From: Collinsella sp. AF25-2LB | Lineage (GTDB): Bacteria > Actinomycetota > Coriobacteriia > Coriobacteriales > Coriobacteriaceae | Direction: 5' to 3' | DNA length: 62,894 bases | Assembly: GCF_003458415.1 (NCBI RefSeq) | Contig: NZ_QRUF01000014.1 | Span: forward strand, 1-62,894 | Shown here: in pieces, positions 39,957 to 48,428 of the stretch | Numbering within the stretch: position 1 is the first letter of the stretch | How the letters are laid out: every line of letters begins with the position of its first letter | Notes under the pieces: generated by a model | Told to the model about the DNA's origin: nothing | What the model saw: the letters and a program-made list of their open reading frames with translations, nothing else | Database searches by the model: none | Translations under genes and position numbers: made by a program

Positions 39957-40955
39957 CTATTCGCTCGAGCCGGAATCGGTCGTCTCGGACGCGTCGGAAC
40001 TGTCATCCGAACTCTCGTCCTTCGTCTTGGTCGCAGCGTCGCGCGACGTTCCCTGCGGCGTGCTATTTGCGGTGCTCACGTCCTCATCCGAAGCCGACTG
40101 TTCGTCGGTCAGCGAGGTAATGACCAGCACTTCCTCGTTGTTCTCGGCCGTGGTCTGAGCGCGCACCACAATGGTGTAGTACACGTCGTTTGCCGACTTC
40201 TCAACCGACGAGACGGTGCCGAGCGGTAGACCCTTGGGGAATACACCGCCAATGCCCGAGGTCACGATGATGTCGCCAACCTTAACATCGGAGTCGACGC
40301 TCACGTACTCAAGACGCAGCGTGCCGTCAGCCTGACCCTGCAGCATGCCCTGGGCGCGCGTGTCCTGTACCATGGCGGACACACCCGAGTTCTCGTCGCC
40401 AATAAGGCGCACGGTAGAGGTCTTGGCCGATACCTCGATAATCTGACCGATAACACCGGCAGAACTCGTCACGGGCATGTTGATGGTAAGGCCGTCGGCA
40501 GAGCCCTTGTCGATGGTTACGGTCGAGGTCCAGGCATCGCCCGAGGCACCAACGATACGAGCAGCGGTCGATTTGAGGTTGTAGGTCGACTGCAGGCCGA
40601 CCAGCCCCTCCAGACGCTCGGCGGTCTTTTGAGCCTCGGAGAGCTCAGCAACCTTAGAGGTCAGCTCCTCGTTTTGCTTCTTAAGCTCGTCAAGCGTGTC
40701 CTGCGACGCCGTAAGGTTAGAGAACACGTTGCCGATCGCATTGAAGGGGGCCGCCACAGCCGAGCCCACAAAGCGCACCGGCGAGGTAATCGTCGTCACG
40801 CCCGAACGCACGGCATGAATCGGTCCTGCCTCGCCCTCGCGGATGTAAAACGTGAGCAGCAACACCGAAATCAGGCTGAAAACAATCAACGGGCGCATAC
40901 CCGTTGATTGTCGCTTGGTATTCAGATTTGTGGAGAAACCCGAAGATCGTGCCAA
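39957..40955 (-). CDS. mreC: Rod shape-determining protein MreC
   Basis: Membrane-anchored scaffold that activates PBP2. It has one N-terminal membrane segment (about 22-40) and a coiled coil (about 80-115, rich in Glu, Lys and Leu). The MreC beta domain contains SAGVIGQIIEVS and RLIGDENSGVSAMVQ. The C-terminus is a disordered Ser/Asp/Glu tail of about 40 residues. It is 332 residues long and 21 bases downstream of mreB. Confidence 0.94.
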   Translation of the reverse strand: MARSSGFSTNLNTKRQSTGMRPLIVFSLISVLLLTFYIREGEAGPIHAVRSGVTTITSPVRFVGSAVAAPFNAIGNVFSNLTASQDTLDELKKQNEELTSKVAELSEAQKTAERLEGLVGLQSTYNLKSTAARIVGASGDAWTSTVTIDKGSADGLTINMPVTSSAGVIGQIIEVSAKTSTVRLIGDENSGVSAMVQDTRAQGMLQGQADGTLRLEYVSVDSDVKVGDIIVTSGIGGVFPKGLPLGTVSSVEKSANDVYYTIVVRAQTTAENNEEVLVITSLTDEQSASDEDVSTANSTPQGTSRDAATKTKDESSDDSSDASETTDSGSSE

Positions 40956-40976
40956 ATGGAATCCACCTTTTGGAAA

Positions 40977-42020
40977 TTAAGCATTGGTCTGGACGAAGCC
41001 GCCATCAAACGCATTGGCCTCGAGCACGCGGGCACAGCCGTTAACGACGTTATCGAGCGCCGTGGGGCTGACGTTGACCGAAACACCGGTCTCATCGCGC
41101 AGGCGCACGTCGAGACCGCGCAGCAGCGCGCCGCCACCAGTCAGCAAAATGCCGTAGTACATAAGGTCCGAGGCAAGATCGGGAGGCGTAGCGTCGAGTG
41201 CGTCCTTGACGGCCTTGGCCATCTCGTCGAGCGGCTTGTTGAGCGCGCGACGAATCTCCTCGCTCTCGATGCGCACGGTCTTGGGCAGACCGGTGATCAC
41301 GTCGCGGCCGTTGACCTCGACGTCGAGCTCGTCCTTGAGCGGCACGGCGGAGCCGACCTTGATCTTGATGTCCTCTGCCGTACGCTCGCCGATGGCCAAG
41401 TTGTAGGCATCACGAACGTGCGTGAGGATGGCCTGATCGAACTCGTCGCCGGCAATACGGATGGACTGCGAGACGACGATGCCACCCATAGCGATAACGG
41501 CAACCTCGGTGGTACCGCCACCGATGTCGATGACCATGGAGCCGGTGGGTTCCTCGACGGGCAGATCGGCGCCGATAGCGGCAGCCATGGGCTCCTCGAT
41601 CAGGTAGGCCTGGCGAGCGCCAGCCTGGATCGTGGCCTCAAAGACAGCACGCTTCTCGACCGACGTGACGCCGGAGGGAACGCAGACGACAACGCGCGGA
41701 CGCGGGGTCCACGGATAGCGCTTCTCGGACGCCTTGTCGATAAAATAGCGAAGCATAGCCTCGGTAACATCGAAGTCGGCGATGACGCCGTCCTTCAGGG
41801 GACGAACGGCCACGATGTTGCCGGGCGTACGGCCGAGCATGCGCTTTGCCTCGATACCGACCGCTAGGATGCGCTCGTCGTTCTTGTCGATGGCGACTAC
41901 AGAGGGCTCGCGAATGACGATGCCCTTGCCGCGCACGGAGACAAGCGTATTTGCGGTGCCGAGGTCGATGGCAAGATCGCCCGCATAGCTACCGAAGAAC
42001 ATATCCATCAAAGAAAACAA
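40977..42020 (-). CDS. mreB: Rod shape-determining protein MreB
   Basis: Actin-like filament protein that steers wall elongation. Seen: the phosphate-1 motif DLGTANTLV, EEPMAAAIGADLPV, the phosphate-2 motif VIDIGGGTTEVAVI and the adenosine motif LTGGGALLRGLD. The TTG at 42020 has AGGAG five bases upstream, giving 347 residues. First gene of the mreBCD-mrdA-rodA block. Presence of MreB predicts rod-like cells. Confidence 0.97.
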   Translation of the reverse strand: MFSLMDMFFGSYAGDLAIDLGTANTLVSVRGKGIVIREPSVVAIDKNDERILAVGIEAKRMLGRTPGNIVAVRPLKDGVIADFDVTEAMLRYFIDKASEKRYPWTPRPRVVVCVPSGVTSVEKRAVFEATIQAGARQAYLIEEPMAAAIGADLPVEEPTGSMVIDIGGGTTEVAVIAMGGIVVSQSIRIAGDEFDQAILTHVRDAYNLAIGERTAEDIKIKVGSAVPLKDELDVEVNGRDVITGLPKTVRIESEEIRRALNKPLDEMAKAVKDALDATPPDLASDLMYYGILLTGGGALLRGLDVRLRDETGVSVNVSPTALDNVVNGCARVLEANAFDGGFVQTNA

Positions 42021-42080
42021 CGCAACTCCTGATGTGTTGGATGATTGCTGGAAAACTACTAGCTCATCATACTAGCGCAA

Positions 42081-42113
42081 GCCCGGCACCTCACTTGCGG
42101 TGAAGCGCCGGGC
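42081..42113 (-). terminator. Hairpin after the TPR gene (possible terminator)
   Basis: GCCCGGC and GCCGGGC (42081-42087 with 42107-42113) form a stable stem 22 nt after the TPR-gene stop, but only TTGC follows on the minus strand. It may end the upstream unit in a factor-aided way. The mreB promoter should lie between it and 42026; only a weak TAGTAT was seen. Confidence 0.45.
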
Positions 42114-42135
42114 AAAGCTAAATCCCATAAGGTCA

Positions 42136-43440
42136 CTACTGGTTGTCAGCAGCCGAGAAATCCATATCGAGCGAGGAAACGGCCCAGCCGATATGGTTGT
42201 CGGAGCGCACGAATTTGACGGTGTACTCCTGCTCGCCGCCCTTGGACAGCGATGCCTTCACCTTAGCGGTCGTCTCGGTCATGGACTGATCCATGCCCTC
42301 GACGGACACGGTGGCACCCTGCGGAATCGAGGAGATGATCATCGACTTAGCGTCCTCGGACAGGCTCGATGCCAGGCAAGACTCGGCCTTTGCGGTGTCA
42401 CCGTCGCCGGCAGCCTGGAACAGATCGGTAACGACAGACTCCTGGGACGGGAAGCCAAAGCCGCGCGTGTAGGCAAAGCCCAGACCGCCCGCGGCGATCA
42501 AAATGAGCAGAAGCAGCACGATGAAGACTTTGAGACCCGTGTGGCGATGGCGACGACGGACCTTGGCCTGCTTACGATCCTGACGGTCCTGCTGAACCAT
42601 CTCGGACTCGGACAGCGTAAAGAAGCCGGTGTCCGAGGGATCGGGCATAAACTGACCGGTCGCGCCCGTAGGATCGAGCGGATCGACGGCAGGAGCGTCC
42701 ATCGCGGGCGCCGGAGCCGTGGCCATAGCCGTCTGGGCAGACAGCGCGGCAAGCGAATCGTGCACGCGGGCAAGCTCATCGGCCTGCTCGGAGGTGAGCT
42801 GGTAGATGCCATCGGCAGTAGCGGCGTTAAAGGCGTCGAGTGCGTCGGAAGGACGGCCGGCGGCAGAAAGCGCCTGACCCATGCCGGCGTTGAGCGCACG
42901 CGTGTCGTCGCGGGGGCCGGCAAAGTCGATAGCCGTGCGGTAGGTCTCCACGGCATCCGCCGGACGGCCGAGCTTGATGAAGCAACGACCGAGCTCGCCG
43001 AGCGCGGCGGCAGGAGCCGGATTGGCGCCATCGATGGCAGCCTGACGGAAGGCAGTACCCGCGTTGGCATAGTCGCCCGACTGGAACAGCGCGTTACCCA
43101 GGCCCAGATAGGCCTTGAACGGCGTGGCATAAGAAGCGTCCTGCGTAGCAGCAGAGAACGCCTGAGCGGCCGTCGTGTAGTCGCCCACGGCGGCGAGCGC
43201 CTTGCCGCGGTTGGTGAGCAGCGCGCCGCGCTTGCCATAGGTGCCGTCGTTGAGGGCGGCGGCGTAGGCCTCGGCGGCCTCGGCATACATGCCCAGGTGC
43301 ATCAAGGCGTTACCACGAAGGTGATCGGCCTCGCCCATAATCTCATCGGGAGTCTTTGCCGCCCCAAGCATCTGGGCTGCAGCGGAAAAATCACCCGCGC
43401 GGTAAGCGGCGCGGCCCTGTTGGATCAGCTGGCTATTCAA
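42136..43440 (-). CDS. TPR-repeat protein with single membrane segment
   Basis: A 434-aa protein. Residues about 5-250 are tandem TPR-like helical repeats (AAYRAGDFSAAAQML, NRGKALAAVGDYTTAAQAF, GNALFQSGDYANAGTAF). A Pro/Ala linker, a basic patch (DRQDRKQAKVRRRHRH) and one membrane helix (about 308-328) follow. A roughly 100-residue extracellular domain begins SVVTDLFQAAGDGDTAKAE and resembles DUF4878/lumazine-like export domains. The basic patch before the helix puts the TPRs inside the cell. Function unknown; a scaffold linking cytosol and envelope is inference. It is 11 bases from the cyclophilin gene. Confidence 0.75.
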   Translation of the reverse strand: MNSQLIQQGRAAYRAGDFSAAAQMLGAAKTPDEIMGEADHLRGNALMHLGMYAEAAEAYAAALNDGTYGKRGALLTNRGKALAAVGDYTTAAQAFSAATQDASYATPFKAYLGLGNALFQSGDYANAGTAFRQAAIDGANPAPAAALGELGRCFIKLGRPADAVETYRTAIDFAGPRDDTRALNAGMGQALSAAGRPSDALDAFNAATADGIYQLTSEQADELARVHDSLAALSAQTAMATAPAPAMDAPAVDPLDPTGATGQFMPDPSDTGFFTLSESEMVQQDRQDRKQAKVRRRHRHTGLKVFIVLLLLILIAAGGLGFAYTRGFGFPSQESVVTDLFQAAGDGDTAKAESCLASSLSEDAKSMIISSIPQGATVSVEGMDQSMTETTAKVKASLSKGGEQEYTVKFVRSDNHIGWAVSSLDMDFSAADNQ

Positions 43441-43451
43441 GGAAATCCCCT

Positions 43452-43994
43452 TTACTCGTGAACGATCTCGACATGGACGATCTCGTCGCCGGCACGCAGC
43501 TGCGAAATCACATCGAGACCCTCGACCGTGGTACCAAAGACGGTGTAACCGGAATCGAGGTTATGCTGGGCGCCCAGGCAGAAGTAGAACTGCGAACCCG
43601 CGGAATCGGGGTCCATGGAGCGTGCCATGGCAAGGGCGCCATCGACATGGCTGTTGCGCGGATTGGTGGCAAACTCGCCCTTGATGCAGTAGCCGGGGCC
43701 ACCGGTACCGGGCATGCCATCGGGGCCCTCAAGACCGGCAGCGACGTCGGCGCCGGACATATCGCGGGTATTGGGGTCGCCGCCCTGAATGACAAAGCCG
43801 GGCACATAGCGATGGAACTTAAGGCCATCATAGAAACCCATCGTGGAAAGCTCGCAGAAGTTCGCGACATGAATGGGAGCGCCCTCGCCGTCAAACTTGA
43901 CCTTGATGGTACCCTTCGACGTCTCGATAACGGCGCACTCGTCACCGGCAAGCTGATACTCGGGCGTGTAGAGCTCTTTCTTAAAACCAAACAT
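43452..43994 (-). CDS. Cyclophilin-type peptidyl-prolyl cis-trans isomerase
   Basis: Cytosolic folding catalyst (180 residues, no signal peptide). Seen: ANFCELSTMGFYDGLKFHR (in part), PGFVIQGGDPNTRDMSG with the catalytic region, and SAGSQFYFCLG. The bound loop is compact as in small bacterial cyclophilins. It has a good promoter upstream (44034-44063) and precedes the TPR protein in the same orientation. Confidence 0.92.
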   Translation of the reverse strand: MFGFKKELYTPEYQLAGDECAVIETSKGTIKVKFDGEGAPIHVANFCELSTMGFYDGLKFHRYVPGFVIQGGDPNTRDMSGADVAAGLEGPDGMPGTGGPGYCIKGEFATNPRNSHVDGALAMARSMDPDSAGSQFYFCLGAQHNLDSGYTVFGTTVEGLDVISQLRAGDEIVHVEIVHE

Positions 43995-44033
43995 GTGGTT
44001 CCTTCCTCGTGCGTTTAAAGCATATTTGTACGA

Positions 44034-44063
44034 ATTGTAGCAATAAGCATGGGCTTACATCAA
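44034..44063 (-). promoter_or_regulatory. Sigma-A-type promoter of the cyclophilin-TPR unit
   Basis: On the minus strand TTGATG (44058-44063), an 18-bp spacer and TACAAT (44034-44039), about 40 nt before the start codon. Confidence 0.65.
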
Positions 44064-44101
44064 TTGCGCACGTAGGTTATGCCGACTATGGCGAACTAAT
44101 T

Positions 44102-45244
44102 TTAGGAACGCTGCTGCGGCTTCCAGGAGCCCACGTTGGCGTCGTACTGGTTCAGCGCGCTGTTGCCGCCCTGCGCGATGGGAGCCAGGATCTCGCTTTG
44201 GTGGGGACTCATCGACTCGCCATCGGGAATGGCCAGCGAGATGTCCCAACTCTGGCAGATCACGTCGACACGCTCGTACATCCACTCGGCAAGCTGCTTT
44301 AAGTGGGCGATGTCATCCGCATAGACCGTATCGTCCTGGTACTTAAGGTTGTTGAGCTCATCTTGCGTCTTTTTGATCTGGTCGCGCAGGGCGTAGGCAC
44401 TCTGCGACAGCTCCTGACGGGTGGACAGCGGCGTTCGGAGATAGCCGTTGTTAAAGGAATCGATGACCTCGCCGATCTGGTCCTCGTCACCGTAGGACAC
44501 GATGGTCTGATACAGACCGTCGAGCCTGGTATAGAGCTGATCATCGGTCAGCACGGTTTCTTCCTGGACCACCTCGGCAGAATCGTCTTGCTTGGTATCG
44601 TCCTCAGTCGCCTCGCCCTTTTGGCGCGTGGGGAAGGTGGTTTGTGCAGCTTGGCCAAACTGGTCGTAGAAGCCAGGCATGACACCCATGGGATCGGTCG
44701 TCACGAACCAATAGGCACCGCCGCAAACGACGGCAAGTACCGCGATGACGATGAGCGGCTTGGGGATATGACGCTTGTGCTTGTGATAGGCGTCCTCGTC
44801 GGGATGCACTTTGCGCTTGGGTTTTTGAGCATCGTCGTGCAGGGAAACGGGCGTGGGAATATCGACCTTGGGGATACCGAAATCCTTATCGAAAGCCGGC
44901 AGCACGCAGGTCTCGTTAGGATCGGCGGCGTCCGAAAGAACCGCGGCAGCCGAGGCGGGCGCATGAGGCACCTCGGTATCGATCTGCTCTTGCGTTAGGC
45001 GCGGAAAGCCCGCCGTGTGGCCCGCTGCCAGGTCGGATGCGGCCGCGTCCTCGGAGAGGATACCCGGAGCGGGGCGTCCGCATTTGGGACACGTACGATC
45101 GTGCGGAGAAAGACGGGCACCGCAGCCCTCGCAGAACACGAACTCGGTGTGCTCGGGGCCATCGCCCGGACCCACATAGGCGTTGCAGTAGGGGCAGAAC
45201 GAGGCGCCGTCCTCGATAGTCTTAAGGCAATGCGGGCAGATCAC
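44102..45244 (-). CDS. Zinc-ribbon membrane protein of unknown function
   Basis: A 380-aa protein starting at GTG 45244 (AGAGG five bases upstream). Two zinc ribbons lie at the N-terminus: CPHC with CPYC (about 3-21) and CEGC with CPKC (about 40-60). A low-complexity linker, a basic patch (HKHKRHIPK) and one membrane segment (about 165-185) follow. The outer domain of about 190 residues is helical and Asp/Gln-rich. The layout parallels the neighbouring TPR protein: cytosolic sensor or binding part, one helix, outer domain. No function is assigned. Confidence 0.75.
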   Translation of the reverse strand: MICPHCLKTIEDGASFCPYCNAYVGPGDGPEHTEFVFCEGCGARLSPHDRTCPKCGRPAPGILSEDAAASDLAAGHTAGFPRLTQEQIDTEVPHAPASAAAVLSDAADPNETCVLPAFDKDFGIPKVDIPTPVSLHDDAQKPKRKVHPDEDAYHKHKRHIPKPLIVIAVLAVVCGGAYWFVTTDPMGVMPGFYDQFGQAAQTTFPTRQKGEATEDDTKQDDSAEVVQEETVLTDDQLYTRLDGLYQTIVSYGDEDQIGEVIDSFNNGYLRTPLSTRQELSQSAYALRDQIKKTQDELNNLKYQDDTVYADDIAHLKQLAEWMYERVDVICQSWDISLAIPDGESMSPHQSEILAPIAQGGNSALNQYDANVGSWKPQQRS

Positions 45245-45347
45245 GGCATCCTCTTTTCGAAGCAATTCAAACAATCGAGGTTAGAGCATAACATCGCCAC
45301 GGCCCCACAGGAGCAAGGCACCAATTCAACATCGCCAGGGCGCGTAG

Positions 45348-48086
45348 TTACTTCTTCTTTTTGCTTGGCATCGAGACTTTGATGCCTTGGGCGGACTTGG
45401 TCACGCGAGAGCGCTTGGCTCCGGTACTCCTCTTTTTCTTGGGCTGGGCCTGGGCCACGCCCTCGAGTGCACGGGCCTCGGCCTCGCGAGCGGTGCGATC
45501 TTCGCGGCGCTGCGCCATGTCGGCGGCGACGCGCTTGGCAAAACGCTCGGCCGTCGAACCCGTCGAGCTCACCTTGCCGCCACCGCGACCCAGGTGGACG
45601 CGCACACCACGGCCAAAACCAGTTGCGGCATGACGACGACGCGGCTTGAGCGAATCCATCATCGTGGCGAGCTTAAAGAACACCGAGCAGGTAAAGACCA
45701 CGATAACAGCCAAGATAACCATCTGGCCCATCGACAGGTTGGCAATAGACAGCAGCTCCGGGAATCCGATAACGCCCACCAGGATGCCGGCGACTACAAA
45801 CACAAAGAGCACCACACGTAAGGGCGTGAGAGGCTGCGAGATGCGCCAGATTAGGCTGACGCTCGCCGCGCACGACGTAAGCAGGCACATCGTAGACAGC
45901 GTGAGCTGGCTAAAGCCAAACACGCGCGCCACAAAGATATCGAGCGCCGCAGCCAAAATGACCGCAATCGACGCCGGCAGTGCACGCTTGAGTACGTTGC
46001 TCAAAAACGCACCCTTCACACGAGCATTGTTGGGCTCCAGGCCCAACACAAAGCCCGGCGCGCCGATGCAGAAGAAGTTAATGAGCGTCATCTGGATGGG
46101 CTCGAAGGGGTACGGCGGCAGCGCGATACACAGCGCCGCCAGGCCCATCGAGAACAGCGTCTTGGTCAGGAACAGTGAGGCCGAACGCTGCAGGTTGTTG
46201 ATGGAGCGACGGCCCTCGGCCACCACGGCGGGCATCGAGGCAAAATCGTTGTCGACGAGTACGATCTCGGCCACGTTGCGCGCGGCATCGGAGCCGGCCG
46301 CCATGGCGACGGAGCAGTCGGCCTCCTTGAGCGCCAGCACGTCGTTGACGCCGTCGCCCGTCATGGCCACGGTGTGCTCGCGGCGCTTGAGCGCCTGCAC
46401 GAGCTCGCGCTTCTGCTGCGGGGTCACACGACCAAAGACATGGTAGCGGTCCACTGCGGCATCGAGCTTGGCCGGCGTATCGAGCGTCGTGGCGTCCACA
46501 TAAGCGTCCGCCCCCGGCACGCCCACCACGCGCGCGATCGACGACACCGTACGTGGGTCGTCGCCGCTGATCACGTTGAGGGTCACGCCCTGCTCGTTAA
46601 AGTAGCCGATGGTCTCGGCCGCCGAGGTACGAATCTCGTCGCGGATGGTCACAAATCCCACGGGCTCGGCCTCGCCCACCATATCCCCATCGGGCGTAAA
46701 GCCGTCCACGCGCGCCACCACGAGCACGCGGCAGGTATCGGCAAGCTCGGCGACACGGTTCTCGACCTGCGAAAACACACGCTCCGAAAGCACAAACTGC
46801 GCGGCGCCCATCACATAGGAGCCCTGCGCAAACGAAGCGCCGCTCCATTTTTTAGACGACGAGAATGGAATGACCGACAGCGGCTCGGACACCTCGACCG
46901 GGCGATCGGCGTAATAGTTGAGCAGCGCCTGGCATGTCTCGTTGGCATCGGCCGAGGTCGCACGTGCCACGTTAGCCAGCGCAAAATCGAGCACTGTGGT
47001 ATCGACGGGAACAGCCGCCTCGTCCGAGTCCACGCCAAAGCCAACACCCTCAACAGGCAGCGGGTAGGTGCCCTCGACCTCCATACGACCCGAGGTAATG
47101 GTGCCCGTCTTGTCCAGGCACAGTACGTCGACGCGAGCGAGCGTCTCGATGCAGTAGAGCTGCTGCGCCAGCACCTTGCGGCGGGCCAGGCGCACCGTGG
47201 CGATGGCGAGCACCGACGAGGTCAGCAGCACCAGGCCTTGCGGGATCATGCCCAGCAGGGCGCCCACCGTGGACAGCAGCGCCGACGAAGGCACATGACC
47301 AGCCAACAGCTCGGAGAAGCACCATGAAAGCGCACTATCGCCCGGGGTTCCCGCGGCATCCCACAGCTCGCTCACACTCGAGGCAAACAACGCCAAACCG
47401 AGCGGGATCATGATGATGCTCGCAAAGCGCACGATGGCGTTAAGCGCGTTCATGATCTCGGAATTGACCTTTTTGACGTACTTCGCCTCGTTATTAATTT
47501 TAGCCACGTAGTTGTCGGCGCCGACATGGATCACGCGGGCGCGCAGCAGGCCCGAGTCGATAAAGCTGCCGCTCATGAGCTCGGAACCGGGCTGTTTCTT
47601 AATAAGGTCGCTCTCGCCCGTCAGCAAGCTCTCGTTCACGAGCGCCTCGCCCGAAACCACCACGGCGTCAGCGGGAATCTGGTCGCCGCGCCCCAGGCGG
47701 ATGATGTCGTCGAGCACGATCTGGTCCAAGTCGAGCTCCACCTCGGCACCGTCGCGCACCGCGATGGCCTTCTTAGAGGTCAGCAGCGTGAGCTTATCGA
47801 CCATCTTCTTGGACCGCATGGATTGAATGACGCCAATAGCGGTATTGAGGAACACCACAAACAGGAACGTCAGGTTCTTAAATGAACCGGTCAAAATGAC
47901 CAGGAAAGCCAAGATCACGTTGATCAAATTGAACAGCGTGCAGAGGTTCTCGATGATGAGCTCTTTGACCGACTTGGTCTTGAGCTCCATGTTGCGGTTG
48001 ATCTTACCGGCGGCGATGCGCTCCTCGACCTCGGCGGTCGAGAGTCCGCGCTCGATATCCGTTGCTGCCATACCACGTCCCATCAC
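45348..48086 (-). CDS. CtpE-like P-type cation-transporting ATPase
   Basis: Membrane pump of about 912 residues. Seen: the actuator TGES in NESLLTGESDL, the phosphorylation motif CLDKTGTITSG, the hinge MTGDGVNDVLAL, and PQGL in the fourth membrane helix region, as in CtpE-type calcium pumps of actinobacteria rather than PEGL/PEAL pumps. Calcium or another divalent cation is likely by family but not proven. A basic C-terminal tail of about 90 residues (Lys/Arg-rich) follows the last helix and is unusual. The start is uncertain (48086, 48083 or 48071). The ion and direction need experiment. Confidence 0.87.
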   Translation of the reverse strand: MMGRGMAATDIERGLSTAEVEERIAAGKINRNMELKTKSVKELIIENLCTLFNLINVILAFLVILTGSFKNLTFLFVVFLNTAIGVIQSMRSKKMVDKLTLLTSKKAIAVRDGAEVELDLDQIVLDDIIRLGRGDQIPADAVVVSGEALVNESLLTGESDLIKKQPGSELMSGSFIDSGLLRARVIHVGADNYVAKINNEAKYVKKVNSEIMNALNAIVRFASIIMIPLGLALFASSVSELWDAAGTPGDSALSWCFSELLAGHVPSSALLSTVGALLGMIPQGLVLLTSSVLAIATVRLARRKVLAQQLYCIETLARVDVLCLDKTGTITSGRMEVEGTYPLPVEGVGFGVDSDEAAVPVDTTVLDFALANVARATSADANETCQALLNYYADRPVEVSEPLSVIPFSSSKKWSGASFAQGSYVMGAAQFVLSERVFSQVENRVAELADTCRVLVVARVDGFTPDGDMVGEAEPVGFVTIRDEIRTSAAETIGYFNEQGVTLNVISGDDPRTVSSIARVVGVPGADAYVDATTLDTPAKLDAAVDRYHVFGRVTPQQKRELVQALKRREHTVAMTGDGVNDVLALKEADCSVAMAAGSDAARNVAEIVLVDNDFASMPAVVAEGRRSINNLQRSASLFLTKTLFSMGLAALCIALPPYPFEPIQMTLINFFCIGAPGFVLGLEPNNARVKGAFLSNVLKRALPASIAVILAAALDIFVARVFGFSQLTLSTMCLLTSCAASVSLIWRISQPLTPLRVVLFVFVVAGILVGVIGFPELLSIANLSMGQMVILAVIVVFTCSVFFKLATMMDSLKPRRRHAATGFGRGVRVHLGRGGGKVSSTGSTAERFAKRVAADMAQRREDRTAREAEARALEGVAQAQPKKKRSTGAKRSRVTKSAQGIKVSMPSKKKK

Positions 48087-48102
48087 GTCGCGTCGGTATA
48101 AG

Positions 48103-48135
48103 AAAAACCGCCCGGACCATGCGAGGTTCGGACGG
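48103..48135 (-). terminator. Intrinsic terminator of tRNA-Arg(CCG)
   Basis: An 11-bp imperfect stem (48108-48118 with 48125-48135) is followed by TTTTTCTT on the minus strand, 13 nt after the tRNA 3' end and just before the P-type ATPase. Confidence 0.8.
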
Positions 48136-48147
48136 TCTTACGTTCGA

Positions 48148-48224
48148 TGGTGCCCCATGTTGGATTCGAACCAACGGCCTTCTGCTCCGGAGGCAGACGC
48201 TCTAATCCCCTGAGCTAATAGGGC
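48148..48224 (-). tRNA. tRNA-Arg (anticodon CCG)
   Basis: A 77-nt cloverleaf including encoded CCA. The acceptor stem pairs GCCCTAT with ATGGGGC (one G-T); the D-arm is GCTC/GAGC; the anticodon stem is TCTGC/GCAGA with loop CTCCGGA; the T-arm is GTTGG/CCAAC with TTCGAAT. The anticodon CCG reads CGG codons. Confidence 0.96.
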
Positions 48225-48235
48225 CAATGTTTGCC

Positions 48236-48265
48236 ATTATACCCAAGTGCACCACAGGCTATCAA
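48236..48265 (-). promoter_or_regulatory. Promoter of tRNA-Arg(CCG)
   Basis: On the minus strand TTGATA (48260-48265), an 18-bp spacer and a perfect TATAAT (48236-48241), 11 bp upstream of the mature 5' end. Confidence 0.8.
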
Positions 48266-48344
48266 AATAAAAGAAAAAGCTTTGCAATTCCGAGGAAGAC
48301 GAGGCGCAACGGCCCACTTTAGAAGGCAAAAGCGAGTCAGATAG

Positions 48345-48350
48345 TATAAA
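48345..48350 (+). promoter_or_regulatory. Candidate -10 box of the aro operon
   Basis: TATAAA with no convincing -35. It would start transcription at about 48356, right at a short open frame and upstream of the terminator-like hairpin. Confidence 0.35.
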
Positions 48351-48355
48351 CTCAC

Positions 48356-48418
48356 ATGCACCATATATACACGGCTCGCGATGCGGGCCGTTTTTGCAAA
48401 AGTTATCCATCGAGGTGA
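48356..48418 (+). CDS. Possible leader peptide of the aro operon (20 codons)
   Basis: The open frame begins MHHIY and ends KSYPSR. It spans the hairpin at 48371-48390 and stops ten bases before the aroF ATG. Codon 5 is Tyr (TAC) immediately before the hairpin; codons 13 and 17 are Phe and Tyr. No ribosome site is visible, so it would have to be leaderless. It may be chance. Confidence 0.25.
   Translation: MHHIYTARDAGRFCKSYPSR
48371..48395 (+). terminator. Terminator-like hairpin (attenuator candidate) before aroF
   Basis: A nine-pair stem (ACGGCTCGC with GCGGGCCGT, one wobble) on a 3-nt loop is followed by T5 on the + strand, 33 nt before aroF. No + strand gene lies upstream, so its natural role is transcript control in the aroF leader. 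Confidence 0.55.
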
Positions 48419-48428
48419 GAGGCACACC

